From the NCBI GenBank assembly GCA_028280565.1, contig JANQLQ010000312.1:1-64000 (forward strand): DNA of 64,000 nucleotides, read 5' to 3'. The stretch comes from Fulvivirga sp. (GTDB lineage Bacteria > Bacteroidota > Bacteroidia > Cytophagales > Cyclobacteriaceae). Shown here one piece after another: positions 1-8,582 of the stretch (position 1 is its first letter; the number at the start of each line of letters is the position of its first letter). The notes below the pieces were generated by a model that searched no databases, had not been told where the DNA came from, and saw only the letters and a program-made list of their open reading frames with translations. The translations under genes were made by a program, and so were the position numbers.

Positions 1-89
1 GCGATGACGAAAAATGATAGTTTTTTAAGCTTGTTATACCCAAAAATGGATTTTGTGAAATTTTGATTTTCATCACTTTGAAAAAGTAT

Positions 90-579
90 GTCATAGGTAA
101 GCTGGCGTAGTTTGTGGACGGGTTACGAAGCTGCCCCCTTCTCGTGTGTGATCGAATGGACCCTGTTATCGTTCCACGAGGGGGGGATCGCTTCACGCAT
201 CGCTAGGGCTATCTCACCGGGTTCGCGATGACGAAAAACAAGAGTAGGTCATAGGTATGCTGGCGTAGTTTGTGGGCGGGTTACGAAGCTGCCCCCGTTG
301 TAATGTCCTGAGCACACTCCATTTTGCGTTTGACGAGTAGGAGATCGCTTCACGCCTTGCCGAAGCCAACACACAAGGTTCGCGATGACGAAAAAACAAA
401 AATATGTCATAGATAGGCTCGTGTAGCCAGCGGGCGAGTTACGAAGCCCGCCTGCCAAAGTTGTACGTCGGGCAGGCTGCACCCCTCTCGTGTGTGATCG
501 AATGGACCCTGTTCTCGTTCCGCGAGTGGGGGATCGCTTCACGCAGCGCTGAGGCCGTCCCGCCAGGTTCGCGATGACG
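90..579 (+). repeat. Three tandem-like copies of interspersed hairpin repeat family 1
   Basis: Three copies lie head to tail at about 90-233, 248-390 and 406-579. Each ends in TTCGCGATGACG and carries the core GGTTACGAAGCTGCCCCC near the left side and GGATCGCTTCAC near the right. The left and right halves are imperfect inverted complements, so a copy could fold into one long hairpin. The third copy has an extra ~28 bp in its left arm around 444-471, itself a small hairpin of CCCGCCTGC and GCAGGC type. There is no convincing coding region in positions 1-639; open frames here are simply the repeat read through. Four further copies lie at 4087-4392 and 4907-5212. Confidence 0.85.
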
Positions 580-639
580 TTTTCTTTGTTTTTTTAGATA
601 CATTGTTTACATATGTCTCAACCCAAAACTCGTGTTAGG

Positions 640-1224
640 TTAGGCTGATGTCACGCGTTTCATCTTCCTTCGCATTGACTTAATGCCCCTTCTTACCAAT
701 GCCCGAACCGTTTCCAGTTTGGTATTCATGATCAGTGAAACCTCTTGATACGACTTTGATTCGAAGTAGATCAACATGAGCGCCTCGCGCTGTTTGACAG
801 GTAAATCATTGATAGATATGCGCAATCGATTGTTTGTTAAAGTCAAATTTTCATTCGTATAATTCAGTTCTCTATCGTCGGCAAAAATGGCCCTTACCTC
901 CGCAGTAGTTAACAACGACTCCCTTCTTTTCTTGTCTTTCAAAATAGCGGACAACTTATTCTTCATGGATTTGAGCAGGTAGAACTTTACCTCTTTTGTG
1001 CTGGAAAGATTGCGCTGATACTTCCATAGATCAACAAAGAGGTCCTGTATAGCGTCCATTGTCAGTTCTTTATCTTTACAGAGTGCATATCCGTATCGGT
1101 AAAGCTCCGGAAGGTTTCTTTGGTATATTTCTTTAAAGGCGTTCCTGCTGCCTTCTTTCACATATTCCCAGAGCTGGGCTTGAGTAAAGCCCGAAAGGAT
1201 AATGGGTTCTCTATTGGGTAGCAT
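640..1224 (-). CDS. ECF-like RNA polymerase sigma-70 family factor
   Basis: The 194-residue protein has a sigma region 2 at about residues 24-90 (with the DAIQDLFVDLW stretch of the core-binding helix) and a region 4 helix-turn-helix at about 138-185 (LPVKQREALMLIYF, then SYQEVSLIM). This is the layout of the ECF-type factors common in Bacteroidota, which direct RNA polymerase to a small set of promoters, often for outer-membrane uptake. Such factors usually sit beside a FecR-type anti-sigma gene and a SusC-like receptor. Here the next 600 bases downstream hold only repeats, so the factor looks orphaned and its regulon cannot be read from the window. The start at 1224 fits family length. The identification is firm and the target unknown. 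Confidence 0.9.
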   Translation of the reverse strand: MLPNREPIILSGFTQAQLWEYVKEGSRNAFKEIYQRNLPELYRYGYALCKDKELTMDAIQDLFVDLWKYQRNLSSTKEVKFYLLKSMKNKLSAILKDKKRRESLLTTAEVRAIFADDRELNYTNENLTLTNNRLRISINDLPVKQREALMLIYFESKSYQEVSLIMNTKLETVRALVRRGIKSMRRKMKRVTSA

Positions 1225-1696
1225 AACTAAAAGTCAAAAAGTCTAACAATAGACATTTCAAGTTAATGTTAAATTATGAATCATGCAATCGTGTGCAGGT
1301 TCATTTTTTCGACTTTCTCCTTAATTTATCATGAATGGCTTGTATGCCTTTGATCCTTAGAGACCATAATTATAATAGGTAGGAGCATAGCGTTCGGAGG
1401 CTAAACCGGAACACGCTTGAATTTGACCAAAACAGGATAAAAAAGTTCTGTCTACCACAAGCATGCACATTTTTTAACCGCCAAAGCCGATTAAATTCTC
1501 CCCCCTTTATTAAATATTACTCTCGATGGTCGAGAAAAACGGCGAAAGGTATAAGAAAGTCATTTTCTATTGGTACTATTACAGTATGAAAGCAATCGAT
1601 TGCTTTACTAAAAACATTGTTCGTTTTTTTCCATTCCATTGTCTTTTAAGTAACTTGTATCAAACAACCAGCCACTGTTTTTCTTAAACAGACTAC
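1225..1696. other. Intergenic region between sigma factor and lacI-type gene
   Basis: This 472-base spacer separates two divergent genes, so it should hold both promoters. The only clear signal is the palindrome at 1589-1606. I see no open frame with coding character, no RNA gene and no copy of the neighbouring hairpin repeats. Confidence 0.6.
1589..1606. promoter_or_regulatory. Perfect 18 bp palindromic operator upstream of the LacI-type gene
   Basis: The sequence AAAGCAATCGATTGCTTT is a perfect palindrome with a central CG, the form expected for LacI/GalR dimers. It lies 91 bases before the start codon of the regulator at 1697, a position suited to autoregulation. The inner 14 bases recur exactly at 30722-30735, in front of the decayed SusC/GH88 operon. 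Assignment of this regulator to the site is inferred from position and symmetry. Confidence 0.7.
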
Positions 1697-2767
1697 ATGA
1701 GTAAGAAAAAAACCAACGTCACCGTACACGACCTAGCACGAGAATTGAATCTCAATGCCTCCTCGGTGTCACGCGCCCTCAACGATCACCCTAGGATAAG
1801 TGTAGAAACCAAGCAAAGGGTACTAAAGCTTGCAAAAAAGTACAACTATAAGCTAAACAAGGCTGCCTATACCTTACGTACCGGCAAGGGTAAGACGATC
1901 GGGGTGATCGTACCAAGGATCAACCGGTTTTTCTTTTCCAACGCCATTCATGGCATAGAAGAGATTGCTGCCTCTCAGGACTACAACGTGATCATATGCC
2001 AAACGCTGGACTCCACCACTAAGGAGATGAAATCGATAAAAGCACTGCTGGGCGACAAGGTGGATGGCATCGTAGCCTCTATCACTCCCGATGTAGAGGC
2101 AAAAAACCCTTATGCAAAGTGCTGTGCAAATTACAAGGAAGTGGTCAAGTCTCAAACACCGCTTGTATTCTTCAATATGGTCTGTGAAGATTTCAAAGTG
2201 AGCAAGGTAGTGGTGGACGATGAGCTCGGCGGGTTCATGGGTACGGAACATTTGATACAAGAAGGCGCCAAAAGAATTGCCTTACTTTCCGGGCAAACTC
2301 ATTTGAATATTTACTACCGGCGACTGGAAGGATATAAAAGAGCTTTAACCCGGCATGGATATCCCATCGATGAGTCTTTGATCCTAGATGGTGATCTAAC
2401 GGAACACGCTGGCTATGAATGCACCCGCAAGCTCATGGCCATGCAAAACCCGCCGGATGCCATTTTCGCAGTGACCGACTACCTGGCTATCGGGGGCATA
2501 CGTTTTCTAAAACGGAATGGCTATGAAGTACCTGGGGATGTTTTGGTTTGCGGGTTTATGAACGAACCTTTCAATGACCTTTTGCAACCTTCTTTATCAT
2601 CTATCGAACAGCATAGCCACCAAATGGGGCAAACGGCAGCGGAAATGCTGCTGGACGAGGTGATGCGTCCTAAGAAAAATGCCACCGCTCAAACGGTGGT
2701 CCTCACCCCTGAACTCATGACCAGGCACTCCAGCTCGTTAGAAAAGAGCGTGTTGACCCCAGGATAA
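1697..2767 (+). CDS. LacI/GalR-family transcriptional regulator
   Basis: The 356-residue protein starts with a helix-turn-helix (about residues 8-27, VHDLARELNLNASSVSRAL) and a hinge helix, then a periplasmic-binding-protein-like effector domain from about residue 68 (GKTIGVIVPRI) to the end. Members bind a palindrome as dimers and release or grip it on sugar binding. The gene is followed after 6 bases by an MFS transporter, so the two are probably co-transcribed and the effector is probably that transporter's substrate or a product of it. A perfect palindrome lies upstream at 1589-1606, and its core recurs 29 kb away before the GH88 operon, which suggests a dispersed carbohydrate regulon. 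The ligand is not evident. Confidence 0.93.
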   Translation: MSKKKTNVTVHDLARELNLNASSVSRALNDHPRISVETKQRVLKLAKKYNYKLNKAAYTLRTGKGKTIGVIVPRINRFFFSNAIHGIEEIAASQDYNVIICQTLDSTTKEMKSIKALLGDKVDGIVASITPDVEAKNPYAKCCANYKEVVKSQTPLVFFNMVCEDFKVSKVVVDDELGGFMGTEHLIQEGAKRIALLSGQTHLNIYYRRLEGYKRALTRHGYPIDESLILDGDLTEHAGYECTRKLMAMQNPPDAIFAVTDYLAIGGIRFLKRNGYEVPGDVLVCGFMNEPFNDLLQPSLSSIEQHSHQMGQTAAEMLLDEVMRPKKNATAQTVVLTPELMTRHSSSLEKSVLTPG

Positions 2768-2773
2768 TACCGC

Positions 2774-3979
2774 GTGTCTCGCTATTCATCAAAGGTAACA
2801 CTGTTGGTATTATGGTTGTGTTTCTTCCTTAACCAAGCCTACCGGCAATTATTTAATGTGCTGATACCACTTTTTCGGTCGGAGTTTTCCTTGTCTGACC
2901 AGCAGATCGGCCTCATAACGAGTGTCTCCAACCTAGCCTTGGGGATCTGCATTCCTTTTGCCGGTTTTATGGGGGATCGTTTTAACAAAAAATACTTGGT
3001 AGCTGCCAGCATTTTCCTTGGTGGACTGGCCATGATGAATGTAAGCTTTGCTTCGCTGTTCCTATTGATCTTGATCTTTCGGGCTGTGGGCTCGGTGGGT
3101 GAATCATTGTACGGTCCTTCGGCCAATACTTTGATATCATTAGACTTTGTAAAGGACCGGGGAAAAGCTATGGCCTTTCACCAAACGGCCCTATACGCAG
3201 GCATGATTGGCGCGGGCACGCTGGGTACTTACCTGGGGGAAACATATGGCTGGCGGAACGCCTTTTTGTGCTATGGCTTAGCGGGAATCGCCGCCACAGC
3301 ATTGGTGGTTTTGTTCATTAAACCACAACACCCAGGCCATGATAACGAACAAATGAATTGGCATTTGGTACTTGACACGCTTTTAAAACCATCCGTACTC
3401 GTACTCATTGTGACTTTCGGTTTCAAACTGTTTGTAAACGTCGCCATACTCACATGGATGCCTGATATTATGCATCAGGCCTACGGATTTTCGGTGTACC
3501 AAGCCGGATTTTACACCATGTTGCTGATCTTTGGTTTTGCCTACATCGGTTCGCTCGCAGGCGGATTCCTTGCCGACCGTTTGTACCTCAAGAGCCCGAA
3601 GGGCAGGGTTTATGTTCAATTGCTTTCGTTGTTCGCAGAACTGCCTTTGATCATCCTAATGGGGCCACCGCTGGACCTTCCGTTAAAAATGGTAGTTTTT
3701 GCCCTTTACGGCCTCACGATAGGTTTATACGACGCCAATATTTTTGCGGTCCTTTATGAATTTGTGCCCGCCCAAGTCCGGTCCTCCCTAACGGGCATCA
3801 CGGTCATGGGAGCTTTCTTAACGGCCACCCCGGCTCCTATCATTTTGGGTACTTTTGATAGTTTTGAGGCCAAACTGGCCATTTTTCCGTATTTTTCTTT
3901 GGTGTACCTGCTGGGGATCTTGCTTTTTTTCTTTTTGTTGAGCAAGCGGTTTGAGAAGGACAGGGTGGCGGGAAGGTAA
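2774..3979 (+). CDS. MFS transporter
   Basis: The 401-residue protein is strongly hydrophobic with about 12 predicted membrane helices, and carries the MFS signature after helix 2 (GFMGDRFNKKYL, the GxxxDRxxR/K type loop) and a matching loop in the second half (GGFLADRLYLKSPKGR). It would move a small solute across the inner membrane by proton or ion coupling. The start is GTG at 2774, six bases after the LacI-type gene stops, with no later ATG that keeps the first helix intact, so the pair forms an operon. The pairing suggests uptake of a sugar or sugar acid, but the sequence does not show which. Confidence 0.9.
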   Translation: MSRYSSKVTLLVLWLCFFLNQAYRQLFNVLIPLFRSEFSLSDQQIGLITSVSNLALGICIPFAGFMGDRFNKKYLVAASIFLGGLAMMNVSFASLFLLILIFRAVGSVGESLYGPSANTLISLDFVKDRGKAMAFHQTALYAGMIGAGTLGTYLGETYGWRNAFLCYGLAGIAATALVVLFIKPQHPGHDNEQMNWHLVLDTLLKPSVLVLIVTFGFKLFVNVAILTWMPDIMHQAYGFSVYQAGFYTMLLIFGFAYIGSLAGGFLADRLYLKSPKGRVYVQLLSLFAELPLIILMGPPLDLPLKMVVFALYGLTIGLYDANIFAVLYEFVPAQVRSSLTGITVMGAFLTATPAPIILGTFDSFEAKLAIFPYFSLVYLLGILLFFFLLSKRFEKDRVAGR

Positions 3980-4086
3980 TTAGGAGTATTTTGGGTAATT
4001 CTTAAAATTCAATAAGTAATTATCATCTCGACAGATTCCCACATGTAAAATGCTGAGCATTGGGATGAAAAAACAAAAAATAAATC

Positions 4087-4392
4087 ATCACAGCGAGGCT
4101 GGCGTGGACTGTGGGTAGGTTACGAAGCTGCCCCCTTCTCGTGTGTGATCGAGTGGACTCGGTTCGCGTCACACGACCCGGGGATCGCTTCACACATCGC
4201 AGAAGCCACCACGCTGGGTTCGGCGATGACGAAAAATTAAAATTAACCGTCACAGCGAGGCTGGCGTGGCCAGCGGGTAGGTTACGAAGCTGCCCCCTTC
4301 TCGCGTGTGGTCCAACGGACTTTGCACACGTTACACGACCAGGGGATAGCTTCACTCCAAACTCAAGCCACCTCGCTGGGTTCGCGATGACG
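4087..4392 (+). repeat. Two copies of hairpin repeat family 1, left of the GIY-YIG gene
   Basis: Copies at about 4087-4231 and 4248-4392 show the full element: a left end CGTCACAGCGAGG (TCATCACAGCGAGG in the first copy) and a right end CCTCGCTGGG...TTCGCGATGACG in the second copy. CAGCGAGG and CCTCGCTG are exact inverted complements, as are GAAGC near the left and GCTTC near the right. Both copies have the same orientation as those at 90-579 and 4907-5212. They fill the spacer between the MFS gene and the GIY-YIG gene. Confidence 0.85.
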
Positions 4393-4470
4393 ATAGAAAA
4401 CAAAGGCATGTCTAAGGTTGGCCAGCACAGAAAGTTACTAGACAAATTAAAAGCTACAAAAAACCCCTTT

Positions 4471-4770
4471 TCACCAACCTTTCAAAACCTCAAAGAGATC
4501 CTTCCACTTTGGATTCATGGATTCAATCAACCTAATTTTTTTAGCTCGGGATCCTCCTTTGATTTGTTTTTCTCTTGCGATCGCTTCACCTATAGAGTGA
4601 AATAATTCATAGTAAACCAGTTTTGAACAATTATACTTCGCTGTAAAGCTGTTAGGATATGCTTTTTCCTTATGTTCAATGGTCCTAGCAATCAAATCCT
4701 CACATACTCCTGTGTAAAGGGTAGTATTGTGGGGGTTGGTGATTATGTAGACGGCACCTCCTTTTTTCAT
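4471..4770 (-). CDS. Small GIY-YIG nuclease domain protein
   Basis: The 99-residue protein is little more than one GIY-YIG nuclease domain. The GIY-equivalent strand reads VYIITN (residues 7-12), the YIG-equivalent LYTGV, then the conserved arginine in LIARTIEHK and the metal-site region YELFHSIGEAIAREKQIKGG. It belongs to the stand-alone YhbQ-like group, whose role is mostly unknown (DNA repair or mobile-element related nicking has been suggested for relatives). The gene stands alone, flanked on each side by two same-orientation copies of the 145 bp hairpin repeat, with no other gene between 3979 and 5227. That setting suggests, without proving, a link between nuclease and repeats. Confidence 0.88.
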   Translation of the reverse strand: MKKGGAVYIITNPHNTTLYTGVCEDLIARTIEHKEKAYPNSFTAKYNCSKLVYYELFHSIGEAIAREKQIKGGSRAKKIRLIESMNPKWKDLFEVLKGW

Positions 4771-4906
4771 AAACGGGGGATTTAATGGGTGTTAAAAGAT
4801 TACCTTAAAAGTCCCAAATTAAGGAACCCTCGCTGTAATATGTCATCAAGCTTTTTTAAATCGTTTATATCGAGTTTTTATTTTTTGATAAACCTAGAAA
4901 ACTAAT

Positions 4907-5212
4907 CGTCACAGCGAGGCTGGCGTGGTCTATGGGTAAGTTACGAAGCTGCCCCCTCTAGTATGCGATCGAATGAACCCTGTTCGCGTTCCATGACCAG
5001 GGGATCGCTTCACACCCGGCTGAAGCCACCGCCCTGGGTTCGCGATGACGTGAAAATAAAAACTTATCGTCACAGCGAGGCTGGCGCGGACTGTGTGTAG
5101 GTTACGAAGCTGCCCCCCTCTCGTGTGTGACCGAATGAACCCTGTGCACGTTCCAAGACCGGGGGATCGCTTCACGCCTCGCTAAAGCTACCTCACTGGG
5201 TTCGCGATGACG
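4907..5212 (+). repeat. Two copies of hairpin repeat family 1, right of the GIY-YIG gene
   Basis: Copies at about 4907-5050 and 5068-5212 begin CGTCACAGCGAGGCTGGCG and end TTCGCGATGACG. They match the copies at 4087-4392 in orientation and internal layout and occupy most of the 456-base spacer before the next gene. The right copy ends 15 bases from the stop codon of the glycoside hydrolase gene at 5227, so it may also serve as that transcript's 3' hairpin. Confidence 0.85.
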
Positions 5213-5226
5213 ATAGAGCAAGACTT

Positions 5227-7245
5227 TCAAAAAGCCAGTTCGATAATGGAATGTATGGCCACTTTATCTAGGGATATCATCACCTGTCCATCTTCATATT
5301 CAAAATCCAGCGATCGCCCTTCCGGCTGGAGTGTTACGGTCTTAGGTTTGCTACTCCTCATTTTTAATGTAAGAGGACCTATCGCGGGGATCTCGTCATA
5401 GACAAAGATGTTCTCATCCCGATGCGGGCCGGAGCTATTGATCAAGTGCACCAGTGTGCTGCTGTTTTTCTCACCGACGACCAAATGTACCAAGCCGCTG
5501 CCCGTTACTTCTATGAAAGGAGCGGCTATGAGTTCATTCTTAATGCCAATGAGAAAGTCCCGGTAAAGGCTGGATCGCTGGTATTTGTATAGCCGTCCGA
5601 GGTCAGCATAAATGGTGGCAACACGCCCCTGGCCATAGGGTGTAATGGAAGCCGCTGGGAAACTGGGGCGATCGAAATCCCACAAGGTGCCCAACATTTT
5701 AGCGCCTGATGGTAAGGTAACTGTTTTAAAGGATGCATAGTCGGGATTGACGCCTGCCAGCCCATGATCATATTTCAATTTAGCCAGTGGGCCAAAGTCA
5801 TTTTCAACCTCCAGGAAACCTATTTCATTTTTAAACATTTCCGCCGGCCCGGTTCCAATGAGCAATAAATTGCCGCCGCCTTCCACGTATTCCAGCAAGA
5901 GATCTTTGAACGATGGATCAAGGTATTTCCATTCGGGAATGACTACCAACTTGTATTCTTCAATATGCTCTTCCAGTGAATGCTCCATGAGAACATTCAC
6001 CGGGACCTGGGCATCTAAGAAAGCGGACAGGATACCATGCATTTCATCATACTCACCGTTCCACCGCCGGTAAACATTGGTAGTTTTTTGCTTAAAACCC
6101 TCGGTAGAAAGCAGTAAAGCCACTTCTGCCAAGGGTTGCGAGCCTTCACAAAAAGGACGGCGCTCACGAACAAAATCCGCAATTTCCTTCATGAGAGGGA
6201 TATTGGCAGGCCGGATGGAGCCGTCTTTGTTCTGCTTGAAGTACACTTGGAAGGCCCCACCGTTGGCGATCACCTGTGCCGCTTCCTGTTTCAATTGTAC
6301 TGGCGACTTCAAGGAGCCCACCGAGGGCCGTACCCTTGGGCTCCTCACAAAACCCCAGGACATACAATCCCAATGCAGCCCCTGGAAAGCCAGCACCCTT
6401 GATTCCAGTGCCGCGCTGTAAAAGGCGTTGTTAGAAGACAGGTCGCCGGAAAGGAAATCTACATCGACGGTCACCTTTTCTGGCATGGAAGAGGAAAAGG
6501 CCCAATTGCTGGTGATCTCAAAGCCGTGCTTGTAGTTATGCATGGCCTGTACATAGTGTTGGAGGTATGTTTTGAAGCCTGTGCGATTAAATTCTAAGAA
6601 AGTGGGATAAGCTTCATCACCAGGTAAGGGAAGTTCTTTTCCAAGCCCGGCCTTTTCGTAAGCTGTCTTGCTATATTCACTGTAATCCGGTTGCAGCCCC
6701 CAGCATTCTCCATCGATCCAGGCCCCATCGATGGCATATTGATCCACCAGCTCTTGTAGCTGTGGGATAAGTTTTTCCTGGGCGTAGGGACTGAAAACCG
6801 AGGTAGCTCGTCTGTGGGCTGTGCCATCGGGCTTTTTCGCAGCCCACGCTGGGAACTCGCTCACCACCTTATCATCGATCACGCCGGAAAAGTGGGTATA
6901 CAGGGAAATTCCGTGCTTGGCCGTGATTTTTCGCCATTCTTTTAGGATGTCCATTTGAAAAGAGTCCGCTGCAAACCCGATACGCGTGGGATAGCTGGAA
7001 ATGCCGGGATGTCCCTTACAGTCTACCTGTATGAATTCTGGTTTCACCACGGTAAGCATGGAATCCACTAGCGCTGGATCGAAGCTTTTTCCTATTGGGC
7101 TGGTGTTGTCGGCGTGGAAATCGAAGTGCAGGCCAAAGAAGGTTTCGTTTCTTTTGGGTCTATCAGGGAGTTTTTGGGCATAAAGAGATGGGCAGGATAG
7201 TAGTGCTGCCAGGAGGAATGTTAAAGGGAGAGATGGTGCATGCAT
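5227..7245 (-). CDS. Secreted glycoside hydrolase-like protein (TIM barrel plus beta-galactosidase-type middle domain)
   Basis: The 672-residue protein starts with a signal peptide (residues 1-23, ending LYAQ). Residues ~35-350 look like a TIM barrel with hydrolase motifs such as QVDCKGHPG and IDGAWIDGECWG, the latter resembling the acidic strand end seen in fucosidase-like and related barrels. Residues ~370-500 resemble the class-I-amidotransferase-like middle domain of family 42 type galactosidases (YVEGGGNLLLIGTGPAE), and a beta-rich C-terminal part follows. The gene follows the hexuronate operon on the same strand after a 341-base spacer holding a repeat. It probably trims side chains of the same glycan. 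The exact family and bond specificity cannot be set from sequence alone. Confidence 0.7.
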   Translation of the reverse strand: MHAPSLPLTFLLAALLSCPSLYAQKLPDRPKRNETFFGLHFDFHADNTSPIGKSFDPALVDSMLTVVKPEFIQVDCKGHPGISSYPTRIGFAADSFQMDILKEWRKITAKHGISLYTHFSGVIDDKVVSEFPAWAAKKPDGTAHRRATSVFSPYAQEKLIPQLQELVDQYAIDGAWIDGECWGLQPDYSEYSKTAYEKAGLGKELPLPGDEAYPTFLEFNRTGFKTYLQHYVQAMHNYKHGFEITSNWAFSSSMPEKVTVDVDFLSGDLSSNNAFYSAALESRVLAFQGLHWDCMSWGFVRSPRVRPSVGSLKSPVQLKQEAAQVIANGGAFQVYFKQNKDGSIRPANIPLMKEIADFVRERRPFCEGSQPLAEVALLLSTEGFKQKTTNVYRRWNGEYDEMHGILSAFLDAQVPVNVLMEHSLEEHIEEYKLVVIPEWKYLDPSFKDLLLEYVEGGGNLLLIGTGPAEMFKNEIGFLEVENDFGPLAKLKYDHGLAGVNPDYASFKTVTLPSGAKMLGTLWDFDRPSFPAASITPYGQGRVATIYADLGRLYKYQRSSLYRDFLIGIKNELIAAPFIEVTGSGLVHLVVGEKNSSTLVHLINSSGPHRDENIFVYDEIPAIGPLTLKMRSSKPKTVTLQPEGRSLDFEYEDGQVMISLDKVAIHSIIELAF

Positions 7246-7586
7246 TTTAAGATAATTGGCGTTGTATTGAATGATTTATAGGGTGTTGGGGCTAAATTTC
7301 TATTTACATCGTCATTCCGGCCGGTGGTAGTGTGAGGGCTATGCGAGAGCCGGAATCTGCTGGGTCGTTGATCGTGAACGTTCTCTTTGCGAGTGCACTG
7401 GGTTTTCGTTCCACGACTTCGTAGATTCCTTGTCACGCGCATTCCAGCACCAAGCCCGCAAGGAATGACGGTATGAAAGGGCAAGGAATGACGATCCTTT
7501 TTCTGTTATGCGGGCACACGGTAAAAAAATTGGTATGATCTTTTCCGGATTCTTGGTCATCTTATTAGATAGAAAGTAGACTCACT
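7246..7586. repeat. Hairpin repeat family 2 between two hydrolase-locus genes
   Basis: A ~160 bp element at 7310-7470 begins CGTCATTCCGG and ends AGGAATGACG, so its ends are inverted complements (CGTCATTCC / GGAATGACG). A second copy of the right end follows at 7484-7493. Inside, GGAATCTGC and the right-hand AGATTCCTTGTCACG pair partly, giving a long imperfect hairpin. Related elements lie near 17.9-18.1 kb and 24.98-25.13 kb. No gene is visible in this spacer. Confidence 0.75.
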
Positions 7587-8582
7587 TTATTCTACCGGTA
7601 TATCCAAAGCTTCACAAATCCCCTTTAGATACCCCATGGCAAATATCTTTCCTAATATTTCATACCCTGCACTCAATCCACTGGCAAAGCTTCCCTGGCC
7701 TTCTCCGTACATTGCCGGGGCATGGTCGGGGCGTAATGAGCCGGTGAAACCCAGTTCGTGGTACAACTGCAGCATTTCTACCATCGAGGTGGGACCGTTA
7801 TCATGAAAGGTTTCCCTGAAATCATTTTTGTTGCCCTCTACATCGCGTAAATGCAAAAAGAAAACACGTCCACCGGGGATCCATTTTTTTGCTAATGCCT
7901 GGATATCTTCTCCCATGGTGACGAATGTGGCCTGGCAAAAAGTTAACCCATTATTCGGAGAAGGATACTTTTCAAAGATCCGATCAAAACTACTAGCAGA
8001 GGTCAGGATCCGGCCTACTCCTTTCAAAGGGCTCACGGGAGGGTCATCTGGATGCAAAGCCATCTGTATCCCTACTTCCTCGGCAATGGGAAGGACAGCG
8101 TCGAGGAAGTAGTATAGGTTATCCCATAGTTTGTCTTCCGAAATTTGTAATTCGTTTGCTACTATCTCCCCTTCGGTGTCTGACATCTTAAATTCACTTA
8201 CCAGGGCCCCACCACGACCTGGTACATCGATCCGCGTACGGAACCAGCCGATTACCGCCATCCAATTGTAGCATAGGGTGTGTATGTCCAGCCGGGCCAT
8301 GTTCCGCAGCATGTCGCAGTATTTTTCAATCCATTCATCCCTGCCCTCCAGGCCCAATTTTATAGGGGACATATCAAATTGATCGCCTTCCAGCCCTACT
8401 ATTGTGAAACCGGCTTCGTTGAAGTCATCTTTTATGGCCTTAAGGCTTTTGTAATCATAAGGCGGCAGCTTTCCTGAGAGTTCGGGAGTGGCTTTCGTCC
8501 ACACGTGGTCCACTCCTACCTGGCGGGCAAGGGACCATTTTCTCTCATCCATTTTCGGTGGCAGAAGCATTGAAAATTTCAT
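7587..8582 (-). CDS. uxuA: Mannonate dehydratase (UxuA-like)
   Basis: The enzyme dehydrates D-mannonate to 2-keto-3-deoxygluconate in cytosolic glucuronate breakdown. The 331-residue protein is a TIM barrel of the UxuA/xylose-isomerase-like group. The four metal ligands of the family can be placed: His177 (ALHPDDPP), Cys216 (LTFCQATF), His244 (FLHLRD) and Asp286 (RPDHAP). It is somewhat shorter than typical UxuA (about 350-395 residues), lacking part of the middle insertion. Its ATG overlaps the stop of the RraA-family gene by one base (TAATG), so the two are translationally coupled. Its place after glucuronate isomerase and the SDR reductase fits the pathway order. Confidence 0.88.
   Translation of the reverse strand: MKFSMLLPPKMDERKWSLARQVGVDHVWTKATPELSGKLPPYDYKSLKAIKDDFNEAGFTIVGLEGDQFDMSPIKLGLEGRDEWIEKYCDMLRNMARLDIHTLCYNWMAVIGWFRTRIDVPGRGGALVSEFKMSDTEGEIVANELQISEDKLWDNLYYFLDAVLPIAEEVGIQMALHPDDPPVSPLKGVGRILTSASSFDRIFEKYPSPNNGLTFCQATFVTMGEDIQALAKKWIPGGRVFFLHLRDVEGNKNDFRETFHDNGPTSMVEMLQLYHELGFTGSLRPDHAPAMYGEGQGSFASGLSAGYEILGKIFAMGYLKGICEALDIPVE

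Noticed and set aside
823..832. CAATCGATTG core of the LacI-type palindrome inside the sigma factor gene
   Set aside because: Only 10 bases match, the flanks differ and it lies in coding sequence (INDLP region), so it is probably chance.
4023..4605. Long open frames on both strands through the family 1 repeats
   Set aside because: They are the repeat itself read through; the same text recurs in each copy with frame shifts, as expected for noncoding hairpins.
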